From Gallionella sp. (GTDB lineage Bacteria; Pseudomonadota; Gammaproteobacteria; Burkholderiales; Gallionellaceae), in assembly GCA_028714075.1 (NCBI GenBank), contig JAQTMZ010000007.1, positions 141,466 through 196,464 of the forward strand: DNA of 54,999 nt, written 5' to 3'. A program made the translations under genes and the position numbers. The notes under the pieces are model-generated. The model was not told the origin of the DNA, searched no databases, and saw only the letters and a list, made by a program, of their open reading frames with translations. This document shows positions 15,900-24,428 of this stretch, piece after piece. Numbering within the stretch: position 1 is the stretch's first letter; the number at the start of each line of letters is the position of its first letter.

Positions 15900-17162
15900 T
15901 TATAGCGCAAACAAACCCAGCAACACGCCCAACGCAATCGCCGCGAAGCCGGTGGCGACATGCCTGGCGAGAGCCCAGCCGCCGATGAACACCACCATAC
16001 CGAACTTGAAGGCGAGGTTGGCAAGGAAGGCGAGCGCAATCGCCATGACGGTCTGCTGTTCGCTTAATTGGTTGAGGTTGAACAGGCGCAGGCTGGACAG
16101 GGTGATCGCATCGACATCGGTCAGCCCCGACACCAATGCCACGGCATACAAACCCTGGCTGCCGGCGATATCCTTCATCCATGCCGCACCGAGCAATACG
16201 ACGACATACAGCAAGCCGAAACCGATAGCGGTATGCAGTTCGGCGGGGTTGGAGGTTTCCGGGATGTAGAGTTCGGTGGCCTTGTCCATCTTGCGCCAGC
16301 TATACAGTGCGACGATCAGGCCGAACACCAAGCCGCCCGCCAGCACCGGCAGCAGGCCGGGTAGCGCGCCGTAGGCCACCACGGCGCTGAGCACCATCAG
16401 GCGAACCACTACCACCATGCTGGCGATCACGATCACCGACGCGGCCAGATTGGACATCGCCGGATTGCTCTTGCCGTGCTTGGCATAGATCAGCGTGGTG
16501 GCGGTGCTGGAAACGAGGCCGCCGAGAAAGCCCAGCAGCGGCGCGCCGTAGCGGGTTCCCACCACATGCAGCGCGGCATAACCGGCCAGGCTGATGCCGG
16601 AAATCAGCACCACCATCAGCCAGGCCTGATGCGGGTTGAAGGCGTCATAGGGGCCGTAATTCTGATCCGGCAGAATCGGCAGCACGATAAAAGTCAGCAC
16701 GGAAAATTGCAGTACGGCGACCAGATCGCGGCGTGTGAGTTTCTGCGAGATGCCGCGCAGCTCGGGTTTGAAATAGAGCAGGGCGGTGACGCCTATCGCC
16801 AGCATCACCGCCAGTTTGGCGAGGCCGTACCAGATCATCGCGCCCAGCCCGTAACACAGCACGAGCGCGATTACGGTGGTCGTACCTGGATCGCTTTCGT
16901 CGCGGGGGTTGTTGAGGTAGGCGGCGATGATCATGCCTGCCACGACCAGCAGCCCGGCGATTAGCAGCCAGGGTGAACCGAGTTTTGTGGAGAGCAGCGC
17001 GGCCAAAGTGCCAAACACCGCGACCAGCGCGAAGGTGCGCAACCCGGCCTTAGCCGACGGGTTGCGTTCGCGCTCCAAGCCGATCAGCATGCCGATGGCG
17101 AGGCTGGTGAGAAATTGCGGCAGGGCTTCGATGCCGTTGCCTTGCAAGAAAGTGGTTTCCAT
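15900..17162 (-). CDS. MgtC/SapB-DUF4010 family membrane protein
   Basis: A 420-residue, almost entirely hydrophobic protein with roughly ten or more membrane helices. The N-terminal third is MgtC-like: LAIGMLIGLERERN, then GLRTFALVAVFGTLAALL. The rest is the DUF4010 domain, with LISGISLAGYAALHVVG and GLVSSTATTLIYAKHG and a later VSGLTDVDAITLSSL. Both halves occur together in many proteobacteria; the substrate is unknown, though MgtC proteins affect magnesium homeostasis and ATP synthase activity. It lies between recJ and prfB on the same strand. Confidence 0.9.
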   Translation of the reverse strand: METTFLQGNGIEALPQFLTSLAIGMLIGLERERNPSAKAGLRTFALVAVFGTLAALLSTKLGSPWLLIAGLLVVAGMIIAAYLNNPRDESDPGTTTVIALVLCYGLGAMIWYGLAKLAVMLAIGVTALLYFKPELRGISQKLTRRDLVAVLQFSVLTFIVLPILPDQNYGPYDAFNPHQAWLMVVLISGISLAGYAALHVVGTRYGAPLLGFLGGLVSSTATTLIYAKHGKSNPAMSNLAASVIVIASMVVVVRLMVLSAVVAYGALPGLLPVLAGGLVFGLIVALYSWRKMDKATELYIPETSNPAELHTAIGFGLLYVVVLLGAAWMKDIAGSQGLYAVALVSGLTDVDAITLSSLRLFNLNQLSEQQTVMAIALAFLANLAFKFGMVVFIGGWALARHVATGFAAIALGVLLGLFAL

Positions 17163-17198
17163 TGCGTTACCTCTTTTGCTGTGGTTGCGTAATGTCTT

Positions 17199-17226
17199 GT
17201 AGGGGCGCGATTCAGCGCGCCCCTAC
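17199..17226. repeat. Perfect 11-bp hairpin overlapping the recJ stop
   Basis: GTAGGGGCGCG (17199-17209), a 6-base loop, then CGCGCCCCTAC (17216-17226). The right arm includes the TAG stop of recJ (17223-17225). It could end or stabilise the recJ transcript; no T-run follows. Confidence 0.75.
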
Positions 17227-18917
17227 ACTGCGCCCTGCCAATGGCGGATAACCAATTGCAAACTCTGCTTGCCATTGTATTCATTGACATCCAGGCTGTA
17301 CACGGCATGTATTTGCTCGGGCAGGGGTTCGTTGTGCCCGAACAGGATGGCTTCGATGATTTTGCCTTGGCTGCTCAAGCGCAGCTTGAGGTGCTTTTCT
17401 CCAACGATACGCTGGTTCTGTACCATGAAGTTATCGCTGAATTGCGGGGCCGGGAAGCCCTGGCCCCACACTTGCGCATCCAATAAACGCGCCACCTCCA
17501 GGCTCATCTCGGCATGTTCCAGCGCACCGTCGGTTTCGATGCGCTGCGCCAGGTCGCTTTCATTGAGCAACTCGCCGGAAACCTGTTCGAAGGCGGCGAC
17601 AAAATCTGCAAAATCGGCCTCGGCGATGCTCAAGCCTGCGGCTGCTGCGTGCCCGCCGAATTTTTTGATCAGCGCGGGATGGCGTTTGCTGACCATATCC
17701 AGCGCATCGCGCAGATGCAACCCCGCGATGGAGCGCCCCGAACCTTTTATTTCGCCGTCGCTGGAGCGCGCGAAGGCGATCACCGGGCGATGGAATTTGT
17801 CCTTGAGGCGCGAGGCGAGAATGCCGATCACGCCCTGATGCCAGGTTTCGTCGAACAGTGCGAGACTGAAATTATCGGATGGGTCGATGGCTTCCAGTGA
17901 CGCGAGCGCGCTGTCCTGCATCTCTGTTTCGATGCTGCGCCGCTCGCGGTTAAGGCTGTCCAGCTTTACGGCGATTTGCATGGCGGTCGCGGCATCATCG
18001 GCCAATAAACAATGGATGCCCAGGCTCATATCGTCCAGTCGTCCGGCCGCATTCAGGCGCGGTCCGACGGTAAAGCCCAAATCCCGGCTGGAGGCGGTTG
18101 CCGGATTTTTTTTCGCCACTTGTAGCAGCGCGTTGATGCCGGCGCAGGCGCGTCCGGCGCGAATGCGCTGCAAACCTTGCTGCACGAGAATACGGTTGTT
18201 CTGATCCAGTTTCACCACATCGGCGACGGTGCCCAGCGCGACCAGATCGAGCAGGTTGCCGAGATTCGGCTCGGGCTGCGCGGCGAATGCGCCGCGCGTG
18301 CGCAGCTCCGCACGCAACGCCAGCAGTACATAAAACATCACGCCGACGCCAGCCAGATGCTTGTCGGGGAACCTGCAGCCGGGCTGGTTGGGATTGACGA
18401 TGCAGGCCGCATCCGGCAGCGTATCGCCGGGCAGATGATGGTCGGTGATGAATACCTGCATACCCAAGCGATTGGCTTCGGCAACACCTTCGACGCTGGC
18501 GATGCCGTTGTCCACGGTCAGCAAAATATCGGGCTTGTGTTCCGCAGCCAGCAGCACGATCTCGGGTGTCAGCCCATAGCCGTATTCGAAGCGGTTCGGC
18601 ACGATGAAATCAACTTGCGCGCCGAAGGCGCGCAGCCCGCGCACCGCCACCGCACAGGCAGTTGCGCCGTCGGCATCATAGTCGGCGATGACCAGAAGTT
18701 TTTTCTGCGCCGCAATCGCATCGGCCAGCAAACCGGCCATTTGGTGCACGTTTTTCAGGTTGTCGAACGGCAACAGCGCGGCAAGCGAATTGTCCAGTTG
18801 TCTGCTGTCGGTGATGCCGCGCGCCGCAAAGACTTTCGCCAGCGCCGACGGATAGCCGCTGTCGAGCAAGTGCTGCACGGCTGATGCGGGAATGCTGCGC
18901 GGGGCGATTTCTGGCAT
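17223..18917 (-). CDS. recJ: Single-stranded-DNA-specific exonuclease RecJ
   Basis: A 5'-3' ssDNA exonuclease for mismatch repair and the RecF recombination pathway. The 564 residues show the DHH-family metal sites: ADYDADGAT (78-86), D136 in TVDNG, and DHH at 159-161 (ITDHHLPGD), followed by a DHHA1 domain with FGGHAAAAGL. Length matches the family (about 570). Its stop is part of a hairpin. It starts the recJ, DUF4010, prfB series on the minus strand and is divergent from lysC. Confidence 0.96.
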   Translation of the reverse strand: MPEIAPRSIPASAVQHLLDSGYPSALAKVFAARGITDSRQLDNSLAALLPFDNLKNVHQMAGLLADAIAAQKKLLVIADYDADGATACAVAVRGLRAFGAQVDFIVPNRFEYGYGLTPEIVLLAAEHKPDILLTVDNGIASVEGVAEANRLGMQVFITDHHLPGDTLPDAACIVNPNQPGCRFPDKHLAGVGVMFYVLLALRAELRTRGAFAAQPEPNLGNLLDLVALGTVADVVKLDQNNRILVQQGLQRIRAGRACAGINALLQVAKKNPATASSRDLGFTVGPRLNAAGRLDDMSLGIHCLLADDAATAMQIAVKLDSLNRERRSIETEMQDSALASLEAIDPSDNFSLALFDETWHQGVIGILASRLKDKFHRPVIAFARSSDGEIKGSGRSIAGLHLRDALDMVSKRHPALIKKFGGHAAAAGLSIAEADFADFVAAFEQVSGELLNESDLAQRIETDGALEHAEMSLEVARLLDAQVWGQGFPAPQFSDNFMVQNQRIVGEKHLKLRLSSQGKIIEAILFGHNEPLPEQIHAVYSLDVNEYNGKQSLQLVIRHWQGAV

Positions 18918-19042
18918 GGCGGTAGTTTGCTAAGGCATCTCGGATGGCCCGAGTTTAGCAAATTGCGGCATATTGCAGCCTCGTTTTTTTTGGTCAGTTG
19001 CGCTAGAATTGCGCCCACTTTTAAAGTTGAGTGTGGACAATC

Positions 19043-20275
19043 GTGGCATTGATAGTACAGAAGTACGGTGGCACCTCGGTCGGCAGTCCTGACCGCATCA
19101 AGAACGTGGCGCGGCGCGTCGCGAAATTCAAGGCTCTCGGGCATCAGGTGGTGGTGGTGGTTTCCGCGATGAGCGGCGAGACCAACCGGCTGATCGCGCT
19201 CGCCAAGGAAATCCAGCAGCATCCCGACCCGCGCGAGCTGGATGTGATCATATCCACCGGCGAACAGGTCACCATCGGCCTGTTGGCGATGGCGCTCAAG
19301 GAGCTGGGGATAAAGGCCAAGAGCTATACCGGCACGCAGGTCAAGATTCTGACCGACAATGCCTTCACCAAGGCGCGGATTGTTTCCATCGACGAGCAAA
19401 ATATCCGCACCGATCTGGCGAATGGCTGCGCGGTGGTGGTGGCGGGTTTTCAAGGTGTGGACGAACAGGGCAACATCACCACGCTGGGGCGCGGCGGATC
19501 GGATACCACCGGCGTGGCGATTGCCGCAGCGCTGCATGCCGATGAGTGCCAGATATACACCGATGTGGACGGCGTCTATACCACCGACCCGCGCGTGGTG
19601 GCCGAAGCGCGCCGCCTGAAGAGCATCACCTTCGAGGAAATGCTGGAGATGGCCAGCCTCGGCTCCAAGGTGCTGCAAATCCGCTCGGTGGAGTTTGCCG
19701 GAAAATACAAGGTCAAGCTGCGTGTGCTGTCCAGCTTTGAAGAAGATGGTGAAGGCACGCTGATTACTTTTGAGGATAACGACAAAATGGAACAAGCCAT
19801 TATTTCTGGGATCGCGTTCAACCGCGACGAAGCCAAAATTACCGTGCTGGGCGTGCCCGACAAGCCTGGCATTGCCTATCAAATTTTAGGTTCAATCAGC
19901 GATGCCAACATCGATGTGGATATGATTATCCAGAATGTCGGTGTGGATGGAATGACAGACTTCTCCTTTACTGTACACCGCAATGAGTTTGCCAAGGCGA
20001 TGGACATCCTGAAAAACAAGGTGCAGCCACATATTGGCGCGCGCGATGTCATCGGCGATAGCAAGGCGGCCAAGGTCTCGGTGGTAGGTGTCGGGATGCG
20101 CTCGCACGTGGGTATCGCCAGCAAGATGTTCCGCACCCTGGCGGAGGAGGGCATCAACATCCAGATGATCTCCACTTCGGAAATCAAGATTTCCGTGGTC
20201 ATCGACGAAAAGTATCTGGAACTCGCCGTGCGCGTGCTGCACAAGGCGTTCGATCTCGATCAGGAGAATGCCTGA
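19043..20275 (+). CDS. lysC: Aspartate kinase, ACT-regulated
   Basis: Phosphorylates aspartate, the first step to lysine, threonine and methionine. I prefer the GTG at 19043, which gives the usual N-terminus MALIVQKYGGTSVGS; a GTG at 19031 adds four residues. The kinase domain (1 to about 240) has KYGGTS, the glycine-rich RGGSDTTGVAIA and DVDGVYTTDPR. Two ACT domains follow (about 260-335 and 340-405), with the allosteric binding stretch KISVVIDEKYLELAVRVLH. It is typically inhibited by lysine plus threonine in this class. 410 residues, full length. It is followed by tRNA-Ser. Confidence 0.95.
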   Translation: MALIVQKYGGTSVGSPDRIKNVARRVAKFKALGHQVVVVVSAMSGETNRLIALAKEIQQHPDPRELDVIISTGEQVTIGLLAMALKELGIKAKSYTGTQVKILTDNAFTKARIVSIDEQNIRTDLANGCAVVVAGFQGVDEQGNITTLGRGGSDTTGVAIAAALHADECQIYTDVDGVYTTDPRVVAEARRLKSITFEEMLEMASLGSKVLQIRSVEFAGKYKVKLRVLSSFEEDGEGTLITFEDNDKMEQAIISGIAFNRDEAKITVLGVPDKPGIAYQILGSISDANIDVDMIIQNVGVDGMTDFSFTVHRNEFAKAMDILKNKVQPHIGARDVIGDSKAAKVSVVGVGMRSHVGIASKMFRTLAEEGINIQMISTSEIKISVVIDEKYLELAVRVLHKAFDLDQENA

Positions 20276-20328
20276 AGCATATAATCGTTTGACCTTTTAG
20301 ACCCAGTACATTACTATGCGCCGCCTTC

Positions 20329-20422
20329 GGAGAGGTGGCCGAGAGGTCGAAGGCACGCCCCTGCTAAGGGCGCATACGAGCTTAAACTTGTATCGAGGGT
20401 TCGAATCCCTCCCTCTCCGCCA
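20329..20422 (+). tRNA. tRNA-Ser (anticodon GCU)
   Basis: 94 nt with CCA encoded. Acceptor GGAGAGG pairs with CCTCTCC; the discriminator is G, as in serine tRNAs. The anticodon stem CGCCC/GGGCG holds loop CTGCTAA with anticodon GCT. The long variable arm (about 20370-20395) fits a class II tRNA, and the T loop reads GGTTCGAATCC. Decodes AGC/AGU. Confidence 0.97.
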
Positions 20423-20431
20423 GGCAGTCTG

Positions 20432-20460
20432 AGCCCTTCCTAGTGAAGGGCTTTTTCTTT
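20432..20460 (+). terminator. Rho-independent terminator after tRNA-Ser
   Basis: Stem AGCCCTTC (20432-20439), loop CTAGT, stem GAAGGGCT (20445-20452), followed by TTTTCTTT. It lies 10 nt after the tRNA CCA end. Confidence 0.9.
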
Positions 20461-20948
20461 GGCGAACGCCAGCGCCAGGCGAACTGGTGATACTGACCTG
20501 CTCAACTCGAGCATCAGTAGGCCAATGCTGCCTTTTTACCCCTTCCCGCCCAGATTTTTCCTGTTGTTTTCTGTGCAGTAATATCCCACAGCCTTACCGC
20601 GTGAATAGGCGCGAGGCGAGCGAAGCAAATTCATTCATTGCAACCATCGCGGCATTGGACAAGCAATGCTCTAGTCGCGCTACACATCAAATCATCCGTG
20701 TCAGGAAGGCTGGTTTGCCAGCCAGAAGCAGTATTGACCTGGCTTATGTCCAGCCGTGTGCGCACCGGCGGTTTTATGCATTTGCAGCTATTCAGTGGTT
20801 ACGGCGAGATCCCGCCCGATTACAACCAGCGGCATCCCACGCCGTCCGGCACAACAATAATGCGCAGGTCGGGGGCGCGGTGCTTTGCCCAACTGCGAGA
20901 AGACTTGCGCGGATTGTGAGAACGGTGGGCAATTTGCCCCCTGCGGAT
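20461..20948. other. 488 bp without a convincing gene
   Basis: Between the tRNA-Ser terminator and the dut stop I see no gene with a ribosome site and recognisable family. A 93-codon frame at 20638-20919 has no Shine-Dalgarno and no family resemblance. The position on the 3' side of a tRNA gene is typical for leftovers of integrated elements, but no att duplication or integrase remnant was found. Confidence 0.5.
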
Positions 20949-21404
20949 TTAATGCTTGCCGGTGCTGCCGAACCCGCCGCTGCCGCGTTCGCTCAACGGA
21001 AATTCTTCCACGATATTGAACTTTGCCTGCATCACCGGCACGATCACCAGTTGCGCCATGCGTTCCATCGGCATCAGCGTGAACGGGATCTGGCTGCGGT
21101 TCCACAGCGAGACGAATATCTGCCCCTGATAATCCGAGTCGATCAGGCCGACCAGGTTGCCGAGTACGATGCCGTGTTTATGGCCCAGGCCGGAACGCGG
21201 CAAAATCATCGCGGCATAACCGGGGTTGCTCAAATGTATCGAGATGCCGCTGGGGATCAGCTCGCACTGCTTGGGCTGGATCACCATATTGTGGTCGATG
21301 CACGCGCGCAGATCGATGCCTGCCGACCCCGAGGTCGCATAGCCGGGCATGTTTTCATGCAAACGGTGATCGAGAATTTTGACATCCACCGAGATAGGTT
21401 TCAT
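20949..21404 (-). CDS. dut: dUTP diphosphatase (dUTPase)
   Basis: Hydrolyses dUTP to dUMP, preventing uracil in DNA and feeding dTMP synthesis. 151 residues with all five trimeric dUTPase motifs: GSAGIDLRA (motif 1), [10 protein letters not shown] (motif 2), [17 protein letters not shown] (motif 3), [10 protein letters not shown] (motif 4) and the C-terminal [10 protein letters not shown] (motif 5). The ATG at 21404 overlaps the coaBC stop by 4 bp (ATGA), the usual coaBC-dut coupling in proteobacteria. Confidence 0.97.
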   Translation of the reverse strand: MKPISVDVKILDHRLHENMPGYATSGSAGIDLRACIDHNMVIQPKQCELIPSGISIHLSNPGYAAMILPRSGLGHKHGIVLGNLVGLIDSDYQGQIFVSLWNRSQIPFTLMPMERMAQLVIVPVMQAKFNIVEEFPLSERGSGGFGSTGKH

Positions 21405-22654
21405 TTGCCTGCTCCTTTGTAAAGTTGCGCAATATGCTGCATCAATAGCCTTGCCTGCACCAGCTTGCCGGCGCGCGGCAAAACGTGGCTACCGCTGTCG
21501 TCGAACAAAACCAGCTCGTTGTCGTCGCTGCCGATGGCCTGTTGTGCGAAGTTGCCCACCACCAGCGGCAGATTCTTCACGCAACGTTTTTGTTCGGCGT
21601 GCTGCGCGAGATTCTCGCTCTCGGCGGCGAAACCCACGCAGAATGGCGGGTTCGGCAGGCTGGCGACATACGCCAGGATATCCGGGTTGGGCACCAGCTC
21701 CAGCGTGAGCGTGCCAGCACTTTTCTTTATTTTCTGTTCGCTCGGCTGCGCGACGCGGTAATCCGCCACCGCCGCCACACCGATGAAAATGTCGCAATCT
21801 CCGGCGCGTTGTTTCACCGCATCGAACATCTGCGCGGCGCTTTCCACCTCCACGCATTGCGCACCGCCTGGCTTGGCGAGCGCGGTCGGGCCGGACACCA
21901 GCACCACTTGCGCGCCCTGTTCCAGCGCGGCCTGCGCGATGGCGTAGCCCATCTTGCCCGAGCTGCGGTTGGTGATGCCGCGCACCGCATCGATCGCCTC
22001 GTAAGTCGGCCCAGCGGTGATGAGAATCTTCACATTATTTAATTCCCTCGCCCCGCTTGCGGGGAGAGGGGTAGGGGAGCGGGGCGCGTTGCGTAGCGCC
22101 GCCAACACATCCCGCGCCAAATCCTCCGCCTCCAGCATCCGCCCCATGCCTTCTTCTCCGCACGCTTGCACGCCGCAATCCGGGCCGAGCACCCGCACGC
22201 CGTCGGCCAGCAGTTGCGCGATATTGCGTTGCGTCGCGGCGTTCTGCCACATCTCGCGGTTCATCGCCGGAGCGATGATCAGCGGGCAATTGCGCGCCAG
22301 ACACAAGGTGGACAGCAGATCGTTCGCCAGGCCGTGCGCCAGCTTGGCGATGAAATCGGCGCTCGCCGGCGCGATCACAATCGCATCGGCGGCGCGGCTC
22401 AGGTTGATGTGCGCCATGCCGTTCGGCACGCTCGCATCCCACTGGTCGGTAAAAACCGGTTTTCCCGAGAGTCCCTGCATCGTGGTCGGCGTGATGAAAT
22501 GGCACGCCGCTTCGGTCATCGCGACCTGCACTTCCACGCCCTGCTTCATCAGCAGGCGCAGCAATTCCGCCGCCTTGTAGGCCGCGATGCCGCCGGTGAT
22601 GCCCAGGATTATGCGATTCACTGGCACGATGCGCTCGGTGGGTTCTTGGCTCAT
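21401..22654 (-). CDS. coaBC: Bifunctional phosphopantothenoylcysteine decarboxylase/synthetase
   Basis: CoaBC makes phosphopantothenoylcysteine with CTP and decarboxylates it to phosphopantetheine for CoA. The N-terminal CoaC flavoprotein ([20 protein letters not shown], then [24 protein letters not shown] and PAMNREMW) is joined to the C-terminal CoaB synthetase ([25 protein letters not shown]). I use ATG 22654 (417 residues); the frame is open to a TTG at 22717, with other ATGs at 22684 and 22666, and none has a strong ribosome site. It overlaps dut by 4 bp and is divergent from the small genes before radC. Confidence 0.95.
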   Translation of the reverse strand: MSQEPTERIVPVNRIILGITGGIAAYKAAELLRLLMKQGVEVQVAMTEAACHFITPTTMQGLSGKPVFTDQWDASVPNGMAHINLSRAADAIVIAPASADFIAKLAHGLANDLLSTLCLARNCPLIIAPAMNREMWQNAATQRNIAQLLADGVRVLGPDCGVQACGEEGMGRMLEAEDLARDVLAALRNAPRSPTPLPASGARELNNVKILITAGPTYEAIDAVRGITNRSSGKMGYAIAQAALEQGAQVVLVSGPTALAKPGGAQCVEVESAAQMFDAVKQRAGDCDIFIGVAAVADYRVAQPSEQKIKKSAGTLTLELVPNPDILAYVASLPNPPFCVGFAAESENLAQHAEQKRCVKNLPLVVGNFAQQAIGSDDNELVLFDDSGSHVLPRAGKLVQARLLMQHIAQLYKGAGK

Positions 22655-22733
22655 AATGCCGCGCATCTTATCAAGAAACTGCATGGATAGGATGGGAGGA
22701 TGCGCAGGAGGAATCAAAAGTGTCGTTCTACCG

Positions 22734-22792
22734 GTAGCGTGCGCTGTGCGCGCGGCTTAGAGTTGTATTATCGTGCGCACAGCGCACGCTAC
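22734..22792. repeat. 18-bp perfect inverted repeat
   Basis: GTAGCGTGCGCTGTGCGC (22734-22751) is matched exactly by its complement GCGCACAGCGCACGCTAC (22775-22792) across 23 bp. It belongs to the GTAGCGTGCGCNNNGCGCAC extragenic palindromes seen in related bacteria. It lies between coaBC and the small genes to its right. Confidence 0.8.
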
Positions 22793-22817
22793 ATGCATAC
22801 AAGAAAGTGAGGCGGTT

Positions 22818-22931
22818 ATGGCGATCACCGATTTTATCGTGGCGCAGTTCAACTATCAGATACAGGCCGTGACCGGGCAGAGGGGTACGGCGAATGATGG
22901 TGAGTGGTTTGGCGAAAGGAGGGTAGCATGA
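22818..22931 (+). CDS. Possible small protein, 37 residues
   Basis: The ATG at 22818 follows GAGGCGG. The product starts MAITDFIVAQFNYQIQAVTG and ends GEWFGERRVA. Its TGA (22929-22931) overlaps the ATG of the next gene, giving an ATGA coupling, which supports translation. The first five residues equal those of RadC (MAITD), whose gene starts about 850 bp on, so it may be a decayed duplicate of the radC start. No family is recognised. Confidence 0.4.
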   Translation: MAITDFIVAQFNYQIQAVTGQRGTANDGEWFGERRVA

Positions 22932-23512
22932 GAATTATATTGAAGTTGGCGACTTTAGCTTCTTTAGTTCTTGGGGTGTTGCTGCTGATTCGTAGCGGGA
23001 TGAGCATGGCTGATCGACCAGTGGTGCTTACACGTGATACCAAAACAGCAAATGTTAATGAGGCTGAAAAATACATTGGGACAAAAATTAAAGCTCATTC
23101 CGGCTTTGTAGTAGCTCCGAAGGGCGATTTCGCATACTTGGAGCCAGATGCCACAAAAATACTTGTAGGTACCGGAAAAACTGATAAATCAGACCGATTT
23201 TATTTCTTTTTGGTCGAGAATAATCAGAATGAAGAATTGGGGTTGGTGCTTGATGCCATTGAAATTTCTAAAGGTATGGAGCTTGGTGGCAAGCCGATGA
23301 CAGATGATTGTTATGTGAAAGATCACCCTCAGGAATACATTTTCGTGATTGGCAAGACGGTTGATAAACACTCAAAAGATGGGCGTTACATCGGCAGGTT
23401 TCTTGATCCAGTTGCCAAGGCATGGCGAGTAGATTTTGCGACCAAAAAGCTTGTGGAAATTCCGACGAAGGGTATCCATTGTGAAATTGATATGAACATT
23501 GGGGCAGATTGA
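22928..23512 (+). CDS. Hypothetical exported or membrane-anchored protein
   Basis: ATG 22928 has an excellent AAAGGAGGG ribosome site and overlaps the upstream small ORF by 4 bp. The 194-residue product begins with a hydrophobic segment (about 4-20, LKLATLASLVLGVLLLI), so it is either secreted or anchored. Two cysteines lie in the second half (DDCYVKD and the IHCEID near the C-terminus) and could form a disulphide outside the cytoplasm. The body has mixed strands and an acidic charge. No family is recognised. It is more AT-rich than coaBC and radC and sits between these two usually adjacent genes, so it is probably acquired. Confidence 0.65.
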   Translation: MRIILKLATLASLVLGVLLLIRSGMSMADRPVVLTRDTKTANVNEAEKYIGTKIKAHSGFVVAPKGDFAYLEPDATKILVGTGKTDKSDRFYFFLVENNQNEELGLVLDAIEISKGMELGGKPMTDDCYVKDHPQEYIFVIGKTVDKHSKDGRYIGRFLDPVAKAWRVDFATKKLVEIPTKGIHCEIDMNIGAD

Positions 23513-23664
23513 TTCGCACAGTTATGAAAGGTAGTGGCTCAACGGAATTAAAAGGGGGCAGGCTCATATTAGCAAACGGGTGTGCAGGTTTCATCTGTTG
23601 TGGACAATAAACGGTGGGTAAATTGCCTGCGCTACAGGGGCGTAACGGTTAATACGGAGGTGGT

Positions 23665-24339
23665 ATGGCGATTACCGACTGGCCCGAGTTCGAGCGGCCG
23701 CGCGAGAAGTTGTTGCAGAAAGGCGCGGCCTCACTCTCCGATGCCGAATTGCTGGCGATCTTTCTGCGCACCGGCGTGACCGGGCAGAGCGCGGTGGACT
23801 TGGCGCGCGGCCTGCTCACGCGCTTCGGCAACCTCACCAAACTGTTCTCCGCCAGCGAGAAGGATTTCTGCGGCATGCACGGCATGGGGCAGGCGAAATT
23901 CGTGCAACTGCAAGCGGTGCTGGAAATGTCGCAGCGCGCGTTGAAAGAGGAGATGCAGCGCGGCGATGCGCTCAACTCGCCGGGCGCGGTGCGCGACTAT
24001 TTGCAGCTATTGCTCGGCGGGCGGCAGCAGGAAGTTTTCCTGGTGCTGTTTCTCGACACGCAGCATCGCGTGATCGCGTCGGAAGAGCTGTTCCACGGCA
24101 CGCTCGGCCAGACCAGCGTGTATCCGCGCGAAGTGGTCAAGCGCGCGCTGGCGCATAATGCCGCCGCCGTGATCCTCGCGCACAACCACCCCTCCGGCGT
24201 GGCCGAGCCGAGCCAGTCCGACCAGCATCTCACCGCCGCGCTGAAACAGGCGTTGGGGCTGGTGGACGTGCGCGTGCTGGACCATTTTGTGGTGGCGGCC
24301 GGGCAGGTGCTGTCGTTTGCGGAAAAAGGGCTTATATAG
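23665..24339 (+). CDS. radC: DNA repair protein RadC (JAMM metalloprotease fold)
   Basis: 224 residues. The N-terminal helix-hairpin-helix-like part (about 20-90, including [14 protein letters not shown]) precedes the RadC JAB/MPN domain, with the zinc site [14 protein letters not shown] near 176-189. GGAGGTGG lies before the ATG at 23665. Despite the name, a repair role has not been firmly shown. Genes of this family are common near coaBC and dut, as here, in divergent orientation. Confidence 0.94.
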   Translation: MAITDWPEFERPREKLLQKGAASLSDAELLAIFLRTGVTGQSAVDLARGLLTRFGNLTKLFSASEKDFCGMHGMGQAKFVQLQAVLEMSQRALKEEMQRGDALNSPGAVRDYLQLLLGGRQQEVFLVLFLDTQHRVIASEELFHGTLGQTSVYPREVVKRALAHNAAAVILAHNHPSGVAEPSQSDQHLTAALKQALGLVDVRVLDHFVVAAGQVLSFAEKGLI

Positions 24340-24428
24340 CCTGAATTCTTGGCCTATTGACCCGTGCTGTATATAGGTCGATACTACCAACTAAATTGTA
24401 AGCAAATGTAAAGCAGAGGGTAGAAAAT

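Noticed and set aside
20487..21422. A 311-residue plus-strand frame opposite dut
   Set aside because: Mostly antisense to dUTPase with its five motifs; the first part has no domain.
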